DNA of 12,264 bases from the NCBI GenBank assembly GCA_045598045.1, contig JAZLLG010000028.1, positions 1 through 12,264 of the forward strand, in the 5' to 3' direction. The first letter of the stretch is position 1. Every line of letters starts with the position of its first letter. Below the pieces are notes generated by a model. The model saw only the letters and a program-made list of their open reading frames with translations, was not told where the DNA came from and did no database searches. Of the stretch, positions 1 to 6,474 are shown one piece after another. This DNA is from RGIG3528 sp045598045. GTDB taxonomy: Bacteria; Bacillota; Clostridia; Lachnospirales; Lachnospiraceae. The translations under genes were made by a program, and so were the position numbers.

Positions 1-132
1 AGTATGTTCCCCACATCCAGCTTCCTTCAGATTCGAGGTCGCCCTCGACACCCTTGCCTTCGGCTATATCCTTCCCACTACCGGGCGGAATCGGGACTTT
101 AACCCGTTAGAAACGTGCGCCGCTAGGCGCAC
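1..132 (-). mobile_element. Group II intron, 5' end (partial, runs off left edge)
   Basis: Read on the minus strand from 132 downward, the sequence begins GTGCGCC, the usual 5' splice-site consensus start (GUGYG) of bacterial group II introns. It continues as a compact structured domain I: a perfect 7-bp hairpin GTGCGCC/GGCGCAC with a 4-nt loop (132-115), a GGG...CCC hairpin (about 106-94), GCC-GAA-GGC (64-56), and a 5-bp stem closed by a GCGA (GNRA) tetraloop (47-34). It then reads GAATCTGAAGGAAGCTGG, a phrase I recognise from domain I of bacterial introns that encode an LtrA-type reverse transcriptase/maturase. Domains II-VI and any maturase gene lie outside the window. The 5' exon is the terminator at 135-174, two bases away. 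Insertion behind terminators is the habit of class C introns, but I cannot assign a class from 132 nt. The call as a group II intron is firm; the subclass is not. Confidence 0.8.
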
Positions 133-134
133 CA

Positions 135-174
135 TAAAAAGACAGTCGGTGAATTTTTATCGACTGTCTTTTTT
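135..174 (-). terminator. Intrinsic terminator of the nucleotidase/DHH/yfcE operon
   Basis: An 8-bp stem, GACAGTCG (141-148) with CGACTGTC (161-168), has a 12-nt AT-rich loop. On the minus strand it is followed by a TTTTT run (140-136), and an A-run precedes it, so it could also work in the other direction. It lies 22 nt past the yfcE stop codon. The group II intron begins at 132, just after the T-run. Confidence 0.85.
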
Positions 175-195
175 ATGCAAATCAAGCACTATCGC

Positions 196-738
196 TCAAA
201 GCGTGTAATGCATGTATTCTTTTCCGTCCAGATTCTTCCAGACGAAGCCTTCATCTGTGAGCATCATATAGCTGTGCTCACTGTTCTCTTTTGGGATTGA
301 AACCGATCCCGGATTCATATAAATGAATTTATCATGTTCGTTCAAAACAGGTATATGGGTATGGCCGCCCAGGAGAAAATCGCCGTTCTGAAGAGGCGGT
401 ACGTTGCTCTCGTTATAGATATGACCATGTGTGGCGTAAACAACACGCTTCCCGGCATAAAGTACACAGTAATCCGCCAAAACAGGAAACTTAAGAACCA
501 TCTGGTCGACTTCCGCGTCACAGTTACCCCTGACGCATAAAATCCTGTCAGCCAAAGGATTCAAAAGCTCAATGACTGCCTTCGGATTGTATTCTTCAGG
601 AAGGTCATTTCTCGGACCGTGATAAAGGATATCTCCCAAAAGAAGAAGCTTTTCAGCGCCTTCACGCTCAAAAGCCTCAATCATTTTTCTGCAATAAAAT
701 GCCGAACCGTGTATATCGGACGCAATCATTATTTTCAT
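196..738 (-). CDS. yfcE: YfcE-type metallophosphodiesterase
   Basis: This 180-residue protein is a single calcineurin-like metallophosphoesterase domain of the YfcE/MJ0936 type, and its length matches the family. The metal-binding motifs appear in order: DIHG (D8, H10), GDxLYHGPRN (D36, H40, N44), RGNCD (N72), THGH (H104, H106) and GGHTH (H126, H128). The run GDILYHGPRNDLPE, the RGNCDAEVDQM block and NPGSVSIPK closely match E. coli YfcE as I recall it. E. coli YfcE is a Mn-dependent phosphodiesterase active on artificial substrates such as bis-pNPP, with no settled natural substrate. It is cytosolic and lacks a signal peptide. It is the last gene of the operon. Its ATG lies 4 nt after the TAA of the upstream DHH gene, and the Shine-Dalgarno is weak (GGATG about 10 nt upstream), which suggests translational coupling. 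Given its partners it may act on nucleotides, but that is inference. Confidence 0.92.
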   Translation of the reverse strand: MKIMIASDIHGSAFYCRKMIEAFEREGAEKLLLLGDILYHGPRNDLPEEYNPKAVIELLNPLADRILCVRGNCDAEVDQMVLKFPVLADYCVLYAGKRVVYATHGHIYNESNVPPLQNGDFLLGGHTHIPVLNEHDKFIYMNPGSVSIPKENSEHSYMMLTDEGFVWKNLDGKEYMHYTL

Positions 739-742
739 AGTT

Positions 743-1726
743 TTACATCCATTCTGAATTATTTGCCTTGTAATCCTTAATTAATGCATCTGCCTTAGCT
801 ACAAGCTCATTCATCTCAGCAACACTGTGAACGGTTGCACCAGCAGCGCACTCATGTCCACCGCCGCCGTATTCCTCAGCAAGCTTGTTAATGGTCATAA
901 AACGTGAACGAAGACGTACACGGATTTCATCATTAAACGGATTCTCAATGAAAGCAATCCATACAAGGCTTCCTTTAATGCCGCTCATAAAGCCGACGGA
1001 ATTTGATGCCTGCTCGTTGTCAAGATTGAACTGTTCCTGCATTTCTTTTGTAACAAACAGATGTGCTACACCGTTTTCGGTGATTTCCATTTTATCAAAA
1101 ACATGCGCTTCAAACTTGTAGTAGCTGAAATCTTCAAGTTCGAGATACGCCTGCAGCTTTTCAATGTCTACTCCGACGTCAAGAAGAGTTGCTGCGCAAC
1201 GAAGCGTCTCGCCGCTTGTGGAACTGAATCTGAATCTTCCCGAATCCGTAACCATACCTGTGTAGAGGCAGAGAGCAGCTCTCTTTGTAATCTTCAGTTC
1301 GTCTTTAAATGTAAGATAGAAATCCACTATCATCTCACTGGCTGATGAACGAAAATCTTCAACCCAGGAAATATCGCCGTAAGGCAAATTGTCAACATGG
1401 TGGTCAATCTTGATAAGCTCCTTTGCAAGGCCGTATTTCTTGTTTGAAAGGCGGTCTTCGGTGCCTGTATCAACAGCAATGAACAAAGCATCTTTATATT
1501 CATCGTCTGAAAGCACCGTCTTGTCGTCATCAAGAAATGCCACATAGTTTGAGTAGTCTTCATTTACAACAAATACTTCTTTATATGGGAAGCTGGCACG
1601 AATAATCTCGGCAAGACCGTTTGTTGAGCCTACTGCGTCCCCATCCGGACGGAAATGACGCCCGATAATGATGCGGTCATATTCCTTGATTTTTTTTAAA
1701 ATAAGTTTCTTGAGTTCGTTATTCAT
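743..1726 (-). CDS. DHH/DHHA1 phosphoesterase, NrnA-like (paralog 1)
   Basis: This 327-residue protein has the full NrnA/RecJ-like layout. The DHH domain carries H24-x-x-PDGD (D28, D30), a metal Asp at D86 (AVDTG), the DHH triad at 108-110 and GMVTDSGRFRF (D161). It is followed by a DHHA1 domain ending in GGGGH (287-291), the RNA/nucleotide-binding glycine loop. All catalytic residues are present. NrnA-type enzymes remove 5' nucleotides from 2- to 5-mer RNAs, and several also dephosphorylate pAp or linearise cyclic dinucleotide products such as pGpG. Which substrate applies cannot be read from sequence. The start is fixed by AGGAG at 1730-1734, 3 to 7 nt upstream, overlapping the TAG stop of the preceding gene. 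It is a diverged tandem paralog of the gene at 1735-2673. The GTG-EDRL stretch after D86 and the longer C-terminal tail (KDYKANNSEWM) differ from the sister protein. It is cytosolic. Confidence 0.9.
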   Translation of the reverse strand: MNNELKKLILKKIKEYDRIIIGRHFRPDGDAVGSTNGLAEIIRASFPYKEVFVVNEDYSNYVAFLDDDKTVLSDDEYKDALFIAVDTGTEDRLSNKKYGLAKELIKIDHHVDNLPYGDISWVEDFRSSASEMIVDFYLTFKDELKITKRAALCLYTGMVTDSGRFRFSSTSGETLRCAATLLDVGVDIEKLQAYLELEDFSYYKFEAHVFDKMEITENGVAHLFVTKEMQEQFNLDNEQASNSVGFMSGIKGSLVWIAFIENPFNDEIRVRLRSRFMTINKLAEEYGGGGHECAAGATVHSVAEMNELVAKADALIKDYKANNSEWM

Positions 1727-1734
1727 ACAATCTC

Positions 1735-2673
1735 CTACTCTGTCATCATTTTATCCAGATCCGAAAGCATGGCCATAGCCGTTTCCCTGTCGGGAACCGT
1801 TGCTCCGCTGGCCTTCTCATGTCCGCCGCCGCCATACTTGACTGCGATTGGGTTAATGTTGAATCTGCTTGATCTGATTTCACATAAAACACCCTCAGGC
1901 GCCTCCGTGAAGTTTACCCATATGTCAACACCTTTTATGTCTCCCATGACGCCTACCATGCCTCGTGAGATGTTAAATGTGGACATCTGAAGCCTTTCAA
2001 CCTCAGCCGCATCCGTATATATGTATGCAACATTGTGTTCCGTGAATCCGATTTTTAAAATGAACTCCGACCTTCTCTTAAGAGCTTCGAAATCCTCAGC
2101 GTACATTTTAGAATAAAGGTCGTTAAAATTGATGTCCGAAGCCTTCATAAGAAATGCAGCAAGCTCAAAGGTATGTGCTTTTACACTGTCGTAGCGAAAT
2201 CTGCCGGAATCCGTAACCATACCGGTAAACAAAGACTTCGCACCGAGACTGTCGATTTTCAGGCCGCACTTCTCAACAATATCGGCAATTATTCCGCAGC
2301 AGCTTTCATATTCGGTGTCTATAACTTCCGTGCCCGTGAACGCCCCGGTGAACTTATGATGATCGACACGTGCGTTTGCTTTCGCCACCTTGTAGCGCTC
2401 GTCGCAAACCATATTTTCGCCGCCGCAGTCAAGAACGATGGCAAGTGCGTCATTGTATTCTTCGTCTGCGACTTCATCCATGATGCAATCATCCATAAAC
2501 GAATACCTTCCGGCCTCGTCTCCGACAACAAAAACCTTCTTTTCAGGCCAGTTGGTCATAATAATGTGCTTCAAGCCAACCTGACTTCCGATGGCATCCC
2601 CGTCCGGGTTTTTATGACGGTGGATAATGATTTTGTCATTATCCTGAATTAACTTTATTAAATCCTGATACAT
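1735..2673 (-). CDS. DHH/DHHA1 phosphoesterase, NrnA-like (paralog 2)
   Basis: This 312-residue DHH-DHHA1 protein has the same layout as its neighbour: H20-KN-PDGD (D24, D26), D82 (VLDCGG), DHH at 104-106, GMVTDSGRFRY (D155) and GGGGH at 281-285 followed by EKASGA. All metal ligands are intact, so it should be an active manganese-dependent phosphoesterase of the NrnA type acting on nanoRNA, pGpG or pAp. Compared with its paralog it contains an extra Cys pair (SCCG, residues 124-127) and a shorter C-terminus. The two proteins share motif spacing but differ clearly between motifs, so this is an old duplication rather than a recent copy. The start is an ATG with AGGAAG about 5 nt upstream that overlaps the TAG stop of the HAD-kinase gene, leaving an 8-nt gap. 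I cannot tell which paralog is the orthodox NrnA. Confidence 0.9.
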   Translation of the reverse strand: MYQDLIKLIQDNDKIIIHRHKNPDGDAIGSQVGLKHIIMTNWPEKKVFVVGDEAGRYSFMDDCIMDEVADEEYNDALAIVLDCGGENMVCDERYKVAKANARVDHHKFTGAFTGTEVIDTEYESCCGIIADIVEKCGLKIDSLGAKSLFTGMVTDSGRFRYDSVKAHTFELAAFLMKASDINFNDLYSKMYAEDFEALKRRSEFILKIGFTEHNVAYIYTDAAEVERLQMSTFNISRGMVGVMGDIKGVDIWVNFTEAPEGVLCEIRSSRFNINPIAVKYGGGGHEKASGATVPDRETAMAMLSDLDKMMTE

Positions 2674-2681
2674 ACTTCTTC

Positions 2682-3803
2682 CTATCTCGTAAATTTATTT
2701 CTGACAAGGTCAATCAACGTTTCCGCAGCAGTCTTCGCATCATTTTCAACCTTAAGCTCAATGTCGCAGATTTCATTGTTTCTGTACTCGAAATCAAGTG
2801 ACATAATACGACGAACCTTATCGTCGTCATTTGACTTACGGCCGATAATGTTTTTGATTACTTCTGACTTTTCCCTGTTTACGAAAACAAGAAGTGTCTG
2901 GGTTCTGTATGTGTTTCTGATGGTGAGGGCACCGCAAATATCAATGGGAATGACAGCGTAGTTCCCTTGATTTACGATGGAATCAACCTGGCTCTTCGGA
3001 GTTCCGAAATGATACTTGGAGTAAACCGTTGTTTCAAGGAACTTTTCGCCATCCTTTTCCTGAATGAACTGTTCTTCGTCTATGAAACGATAAGCATTCT
3101 CGCTCTCACCATCGTTTCTTGGACGTGTTGTGGATGTGAGCGGCTTTTCAAACTCAGATGAAATGTTTGTCATTTCCTGTGCAATTTCGTTCTTAAGGGA
3201 ACCGGAAGGGCCAACAAGACAAATTACGCCGCCGTCCGAAAGATCCGGAGCCTTTTCCGTGAAGGAATTCCTTACCATACGGAAAAGCTGCATGAAGTCC
3301 GCATAGCTGTTAACGGCCAGAAGGCCTGTCATATCCATGTTCCAAGGCTTTCTGAAAAGGACCGGATAAACAGCTTTTGAACTTGAAATGTTGTGTGCAC
3401 CGTCGTCAAGAAGCATGTCAAGCGCAAATACATCCTTACGCGTGCCGATAATGATGTTCTGTGAAGGGATTTCAGGAAAATCCTTCACAAGACGCTCTGC
3501 TCTCGCACTCATGCACATAACAGGAACAGCGGTTACGAAGAACACGTCGGCATGCTTTGAAAGCTCTCTGACAAACTTCTGAGCTCCAGGAAGAATGGGC
3601 TGTGTACGAACGAACTCAGGGTCGGAATACAAAGCAATTCTTTCCTCAAAGTGTCTGCCGTAATTGCCCCATCCTTTTATTTCATTAATACTCACCGGCT
3701 CTTCATCAGGATGATTCTTGTTAATGATGGACAACGCATAGCCGTTACACTCATACAAGGTGTCATCAACATCAAGGCCGATTCTTAATCTGTATCTCTT
3801 CAT
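2682..3803 (-). CDS. HAD 5'-nucleotidase fused to a guanylate-kinase-like domain
   Basis: This 373-residue protein has two domains. Residues 1 to about 178 form a HAD hydrolase resembling 5'(3')-deoxyribonucleotidases (NT5C type): DVDDTL with nucleophile D11 and acid D13, motif II FVTAVP (T91), K123 in GTRKD, and the metal aspartates LLDD (133-134). Residues about 190-373 follow the guanylate kinase fold: a P-loop position GPSGSLKNE (198-206), TTRPR (225-229) matching the GMP-binding TTRxPR, AYRFID, FGTPKSQVD (266-274) and IPIDICGA (285-292). The P-loop is degenerate: the expected GK[ST] is L203-K204-N205, losing a glycine and the Ser/Thr that coordinates Mg. The kinase half may therefore bind GMP without phosphorylating it. 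The first half is likely a working phosphatase of nucleoside monophosphates. It leads the operon; the ATG has AGGAG about 8 nt upstream and a good promoter at 3851-3879. The fusion reading is strong; its biochemical role is open. Confidence 0.8.
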   Translation of the reverse strand: MKRYRLRIGLDVDDTLYECNGYALSIINKNHPDEEPVSINEIKGWGNYGRHFEERIALYSDPEFVRTQPILPGAQKFVRELSKHADVFFVTAVPVMCMSARAERLVKDFPEIPSQNIIIGTRKDVFALDMLLDDGAHNISSSKAVYPVLFRKPWNMDMTGLLAVNSYADFMQLFRMVRNSFTEKAPDLSDGGVICLVGPSGSLKNEIAQEMTNISSEFEKPLTSTTRPRNDGESENAYRFIDEEQFIQEKDGEKFLETTVYSKYHFGTPKSQVDSIVNQGNYAVIPIDICGALTIRNTYRTQTLLVFVNREKSEVIKNIIGRKSNDDDKVRRIMSLDFEYRNNEICDIELKVENDAKTAAETLIDLVRNKFTR

Positions 3804-3827
3804 AAATCTTCTCCTAATCCCCTATTT

Positions 3828-3843
3828 CGCCTTACTTAAGGCG
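3828..3843 (-). promoter_or_regulatory. Palindrome at the predicted transcript start
   Basis: A perfect 7-bp inverted repeat, CGCCTTA (3828-3834) and TAAGGCG (3837-3843), with a 2-nt centre, sits directly downstream of the -10 box. The predicted +1 near 3844 makes it the first thing transcribed. It could be an operator or, less comfortably given the tiny loop, a 5'-end hairpin that protects the mRNA. No regulator can be named. Confidence 0.4.
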
Positions 3844-3850
3844 GGTGTCA

Positions 3851-3879
3851 ATTATACCACAAAGCCGCCGAAAATTCAA
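3851..3879 (-). promoter_or_regulatory. Sigma-A-type promoter of the HAD-kinase/DHH/yfcE operon
   Basis: On the minus strand a perfect TATAAT (3856-3851) lies 17 nt after TTGAAT (3879-3874), and a G-rich TGTGG runs into the -10. Spacing is ideal. The predicted start is near 3844, leaving a leader of about 40 nt before the ATG at 3803. Confidence 0.75.
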
Positions 3880-3949
3880 ATCAAGCTTTGCCAAAACGTC
3901 ATGCAGAAAACCTTGAAAACGCGCACCTCTGTCCAGCGCACGAACACAT

Positions 3950-3983
3950 AAAAAAATAGCAGGAATAACCTCTATTCCTGCTA
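3950..3983 (-). terminator. Intrinsic terminator of the yjfB-family gene
   Basis: A perfect 11-bp stem, TAGCAGGAATA (3957-3967) with TATTCCTGCTA (3973-3983), has a 5-nt loop. On the minus strand it is followed by TTTTTTAT (3956-3949). It begins 14 nt after the TAA of the small gene, so this gene is a single-gene transcript. Confidence 0.9.
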
Positions 3984-3997
3984 AAACTTTTAGTCTG

Positions 3998-4174
3998 TTA
4001 TACTCTTACGTCGAAGTTTGCTCCAACCGAAGGATTAACGGAGAGTTCCATCATTTTAATCATTTCGGCGCCCTGTTCTTCAACCATATCCAGCGTCTTT
4101 GCCATCATAGCAATACCAACATCGGATAAATTTTTGACCTGAGACGATGCCATAGACAATGCAGCTATATCCAT
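3998..4174 (-). CDS. yjfB: YjfB-family small motility-associated protein
   Basis: This 58-residue ORF encodes MDIAALSMASSQVKNLSDVG...KMMELSVNPSVGANFDVRV. The Met-Asp-Ile start, central amphipathic Met/Ala-rich helix, and the MMExSVNPxxGxxxDV ending match the YjfB-type putative motility proteins of Firmicutes as I recall them. The family member in Bacillus subtilis belongs to the sigma-D motility regulon, but its molecular job is unknown. The Shine-Dalgarno is excellent: AAAGGAGGAG ends 7 nt before the ATG. It has its own promoter (4210-4238) and terminator (3950-3983). The upstream promoter looks like sigma-A, not the sigma-D TAAA-N-GCCGATAA type, so the expression link to flagella is not visible here. 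Its short length makes it easy to miss in gene calling. Confidence 0.85.
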   Translation of the reverse strand: MDIAALSMASSQVKNLSDVGIAMMAKTLDMVEEQGAEMIKMMELSVNPSVGANFDVRV

Positions 4175-4209
4175 ATGAAACTCCTCCTTTCACTTCTTAC
4201 TTTGCTTGC

Positions 4210-4238
4210 ATTATAAAACCGAAAGAGGCAATATGCAA
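4210..4238 (-). promoter_or_regulatory. Sigma-A-type promoter of the yjfB-family gene
   Basis: On the minus strand a perfect TATAAT (4215-4210) follows TTGCAT (4238-4233) with a 17-nt spacer. The predicted start near 4203 gives a leader of about 29 nt carrying the strong ribosome binding site. Confidence 0.7.
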
Positions 4239-4407
4239 TTAAGAAAGAATAAAACATGCTTTACAGGCTTCAACTATCGCTTTCATATGTCATCCAAAAT
4301 CACCGGAATATGATTGCACAGTACTTATAAATTGCTCTGATGGACACGGTTGCTATCGCATCATCCTTCCAATTTATTAGACGAGGCCGCAGATGGGCCG
4401 TTTTGGG

Positions 4408-4438
4408 AAAAACGCCACGTAAAAAACGTGACGTTTTT
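4408..4438 (-). terminator. Intrinsic terminator of the Pro/Thr-repeat surface protein gene
   Basis: AAAAACG (4408-4414) and CACGT (4416-4420) pair with ACGTG (4426-4430) and CGTTTTT (4432-4438) around a 5-nt loop. In the minus-strand transcript the single odd position (4415/4431) is a G-U wobble, giving a continuous 13-bp helix; on the plus strand it would be an A-C mismatch. The 3' arm of the minus-strand hairpin ends in TTTTT. It lies 19 nt past the stop codon. Confidence 0.7.
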
Positions 4439-4457
4439 ATAAAAAATAAGTGATGGC

Positions 4458-5798
4458 TTAATAACTATCTAGAATTGCATATAAGTCATCAAGCGTAATT
4501 GGGAAAAAAGTAAACTGGCCCGTCCCCTCCGTCAATATTACTGTCGCCCTGCTTATTATAAGGTTTAATGATGTATTTCCCTTACTAAAGTCGTATCCTA
4601 TAAATGCTGTACCTGGCCACTGGTAACAGCTCCAGCCATGACTGGAAGCGTAGTTTGCAATCGCATCGGCATCTGTCATTTTGATTTCCGAATCAACATC
4701 CACAAGATGTGCATCCTCATTCCTAATAGGCGTAGTGCCCCCACTAGTAATTGTGCCAGGCTCAGGTGTTACAACTGCAACTTTTTCACTTGCTGCAACA
4801 GTTACGGTTGCGGCAAAGTTTTGGTAGTAAACAGTAACCGTATTACTTGTGCTGCCGAGCGTAAGAGGTTCAGCGGTCCAGCCGCTAACCTTCTTTTTGC
4901 TGCCGTCGCTCATAACTGCCTTAACAGTAAAGTCATCAGCAGTGAGAGTATCACCAATGTAGCGCGTCTTAGACGATACGCTAGCGGTAATGCCAGTAAC
5001 AACATTTGCCGTTACTGTAAAACGTGAGGAGATAATAACCTCTTCTTTTCCGTACTCAGGAGTGAGGGTTACTTTAAATAGGTATTCCCCAGCTGCGAGT
5101 TTGCCGAATTTGAGGTTCTTATCAACCTTGCTGCTTGCAAGATTATAGCTATTTGCGTTTGGCGAATCGCTACTTTCTTGCAAAATGTTTTCGTTTATAT
5201 CAAGTATAAAACCCTTGACTTCAACGATGTTACCGATGCTTACACTAAGGTTACCCTTAATGTTAAAACTCTTGCCTTCGTAGAATGAGCCTGAAGGAGC
5301 TTCAACGTTTTCGACTGTGATTTCAGCAATCGGCGTAGGCTCAGATGTGGGCTCAGGCGTAGGCTCAGGTGTGGGTGTATCTGTCGGCGTAGGTGTTGGT
5401 GTATTCGTCGCCGTTGGCGTAGGTGTGGGTGTATTCGTTGCCGTCGGTTCGGGTGTGGGTGTATCCGTAGGCGTAGGCACCGGTGTATCCGTTGCAACCG
5501 GTACGGGAGTATCTGTAGGCGATGCAGTAATCACAGGCTCTGTTTCAGGCTCCTGTGACGGCATCTCAGTTGCTATGGGATCAGCAACTAAATCTACAGT
5601 AGGTTCAGGAATTAACGACTCCGTTGACGAGGTCTCTTTTTTTATTTCATTTGTAGGAGTCAAAATAGAATTTACAATTTCTGTCGGCTTTGCTGTTGGT
5701 TCTGAAACAACACTGATTGGAGAATTCGAACAACAAGTAAACCCTATAATAAGAGCTGCACAAAATACAAATGAAATATATTTTATGGTCTTGTTCAT
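4458..5798 (-). CDS. Exported Pro/Thr-repeat protein with Ig-like domain
   Basis: This 446-residue protein starts with a signal peptide (KTIK, then hydrophobic residues 8-20, ending TCCSNS at 21-26). C22 or C23 could be lipidated, but neither fits the usual [LVI][ASTVI][GAS]C lipobox, so lipid anchoring is uncertain. Residues about 30-92 are low complexity and rich in Thr, Glu and Pro. Residues 93-156 are a TPTPTPT[DA]T/ATNTPTPTP repeat stalk of the kind that spans the cell wall. Residues about 159-264 look like a beta-sandwich region. Residues about 265-336 (ITASVSSKTRYIGDTL...VTVYYQNFAATVTV) resemble a bacterial Ig-like domain of the group-3 type. The C-terminal 85 residues (WSCYQWPGTAFIGYDF onward) match nothing I recognise. 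The start is supported by AAAGGAT about 6 nt upstream. It has its own promoter and terminator. Function is unknown; adhesion or a wall-associated role is an inference. Confidence 0.85.
   Translation of the reverse strand: MNKTIKYISFVFCAALIIGFTCCSNSPISVVSEPTAKPTEIVNSILTPTNEIKKETSSTESLIPEPTVDLVADPIATEMPSQEPETEPVITASPTDTPVPVATDTPVPTPTDTPTPEPTATNTPTPTPTATNTPTPTPTDTPTPEPTPEPTSEPTPIAEITVENVEAPSGSFYEGKSFNIKGNLSVSIGNIVEVKGFILDINENILQESSDSPNANSYNLASSKVDKNLKFGKLAAGEYLFKVTLTPEYGKEEVIISSRFTVTANVVTGITASVSSKTRYIGDTLTADDFTVKAVMSDGSKKKVSGWTAEPLTLGSTSNTVTVYYQNFAATVTVAASEKVAVVTPEPGTITSGGTTPIRNEDAHLVDVDSEIKMTDADAIANYASSHGWSCYQWPGTAFIGYDFSKGNTSLNLIISRATVILTEGTGQFTFFPITLDDLYAILDSY
5331..5522 (-). repeat. Coding tandem repeat for the Pro/Thr stalk
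   Basis: This stretch encodes residues 93-156, built from short units such as TPTPTPTDTPTPEP and TATNTPTPTP. At DNA level it is an imperfect minisatellite of GGTGTGGGTGTA/GGCGTAGGC-like units on the plus strand, which explains the long Gly/Val-rich open frame on the opposite strand. Such arrays change length readily by slippage. Confidence 0.8.
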
Positions 5799-5838
5799 AT
5801 AGTATCCTTTCTAAATTCAAAAATGCCTAATTTAATAG

Positions 5839-5866
5839 AATATACTATATGACAAAGCCTCTGCAA
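5839..5866 (-). promoter_or_regulatory. Possible promoter of the Pro/Thr-repeat protein gene
   Basis: On the minus strand TTGCAG (5866-5861) and TATATT (5844-5839) are 16 nt apart. The surrounding sequence is very AT-rich, so alternative pairings exist and the call is tentative. The leader would be about 35 nt. Confidence 0.35.
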
Positions 5867-6053
5867 ACAGCAATTAATCCATAGTAAATAAAATATGAAT
5901 CTATTATTTCCCGGTATTGTTTCCGTTGCCGTAAAATATATACTATTTTTATTTATATAGAAAAAGGTACCGGCGCAATCGGCAACATCGGCAGCACCGA
6001 AAAAATCGGCTTATTCTAGCCCATTCACATACCCTCCAGCCCATTCCGACGAG
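5867..6053. other. AT-rich intergenic stretch with no recognised gene
   Basis: Positions 5867-5970 are strongly AT-rich. Positions 5970-6053 turn GC-richer and contain three copies of ATCGGC (5978, 5987, 6005 region) and two of AGCCCATTC (about 6018 and 6039). The only longer minus-strand frame here is broken by stops and has no start or ribosome binding site. I see no gene. Confidence 0.5.
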
Positions 6054-6060
6054 TGAGCGA
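6054..6060 (+). repeat. Left copy of 7-bp direct repeat flanking the foldback element
   Basis: TGAGCGA here is repeated in the same orientation at 6475-6481, directly outside the two ends of the inverted repeat. It is a candidate target-site duplication. Confidence 0.45.
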
Positions 6061-6474
6061 GGAAAACATGTTCTGCACACATATCAGCCTGAAAAAAGTG
6101 GGTATATTGGGAATATATTGCTTTAATCCGGCCTGCTACGAAGTGTAGTGTGGACTTTCAGGGCTTCGGCTCTCTTTTTGCGACTCCGCAGGAGCTTACA
6201 GACACTGGGGCGAAATGAGCGACCGCAAAACCGGACCGTCGAACGGCAGCCGCAAGGCATAGTCTCCTTAACCACATTCAAAACTATGCCTTGCGGTCTG
6301 GGTTTTGCAGCGAATGAGTCCCATTTGGTGCTCTGTTAGCAACGAGGACCCAGCAAAAAAAGAACCGGAGCCCCGAAAGTCAATACACACTCTCCCCAGC
6401 CCTGCATACACTCACGTATATTCCCAATATACCCACTTCTTTTCATGGCTGATATCGTGGCAAAATGTACTTTT
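6061..6474. mobile_element. Foldback (long inverted repeat) element, MITE-like
   Basis: Almost the whole 414 bp is one imperfect palindrome. The core is a perfect 14-bp stem (6250-6263 with 6283-6296) around a 19-nt loop. The next good blocks are GCAAAACC (6224-6231) with its complement near 6300-6307, a 29-nt block at 6153-6181 pairing with 6353-6381 with a handful of mismatches, and a perfect 22-bp block at 6096-6117 pairing with 6417-6438. Outside that, ATATCAGCC (6081-6089) pairs with 6447-6455, and similarity continues to about 6063/6474. The 7-mer TGAGCGA occurs in direct orientation exactly outside both ends (6054-6060 and 6475-6481), as a target-site duplication would. There is no transposase, and the open frames inside show no start signals and change reading at the symmetry axis. 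It could equally be transcribed as a very long hairpin RNA. The structure is certain; its class is not. Confidence 0.7.

Noticed and set aside
4340..4453. A 37-codon plus-strand open frame (MDTVAIASSFQF...) between the yjfB-family gene and the Pro/Thr-repeat gene.
   Set aside because: It has no ribosome binding site, its last third is the terminator hairpin of the neighbouring gene, and its basic tail comes from the A-rich stem. A remnant of a repeat is possible but not shown.
5317..5802. A long Gly/Val-rich open frame on the plus strand.
   Set aside because: It is the antisense shadow of the Pro/Thr repeat coding region and has no start signals.
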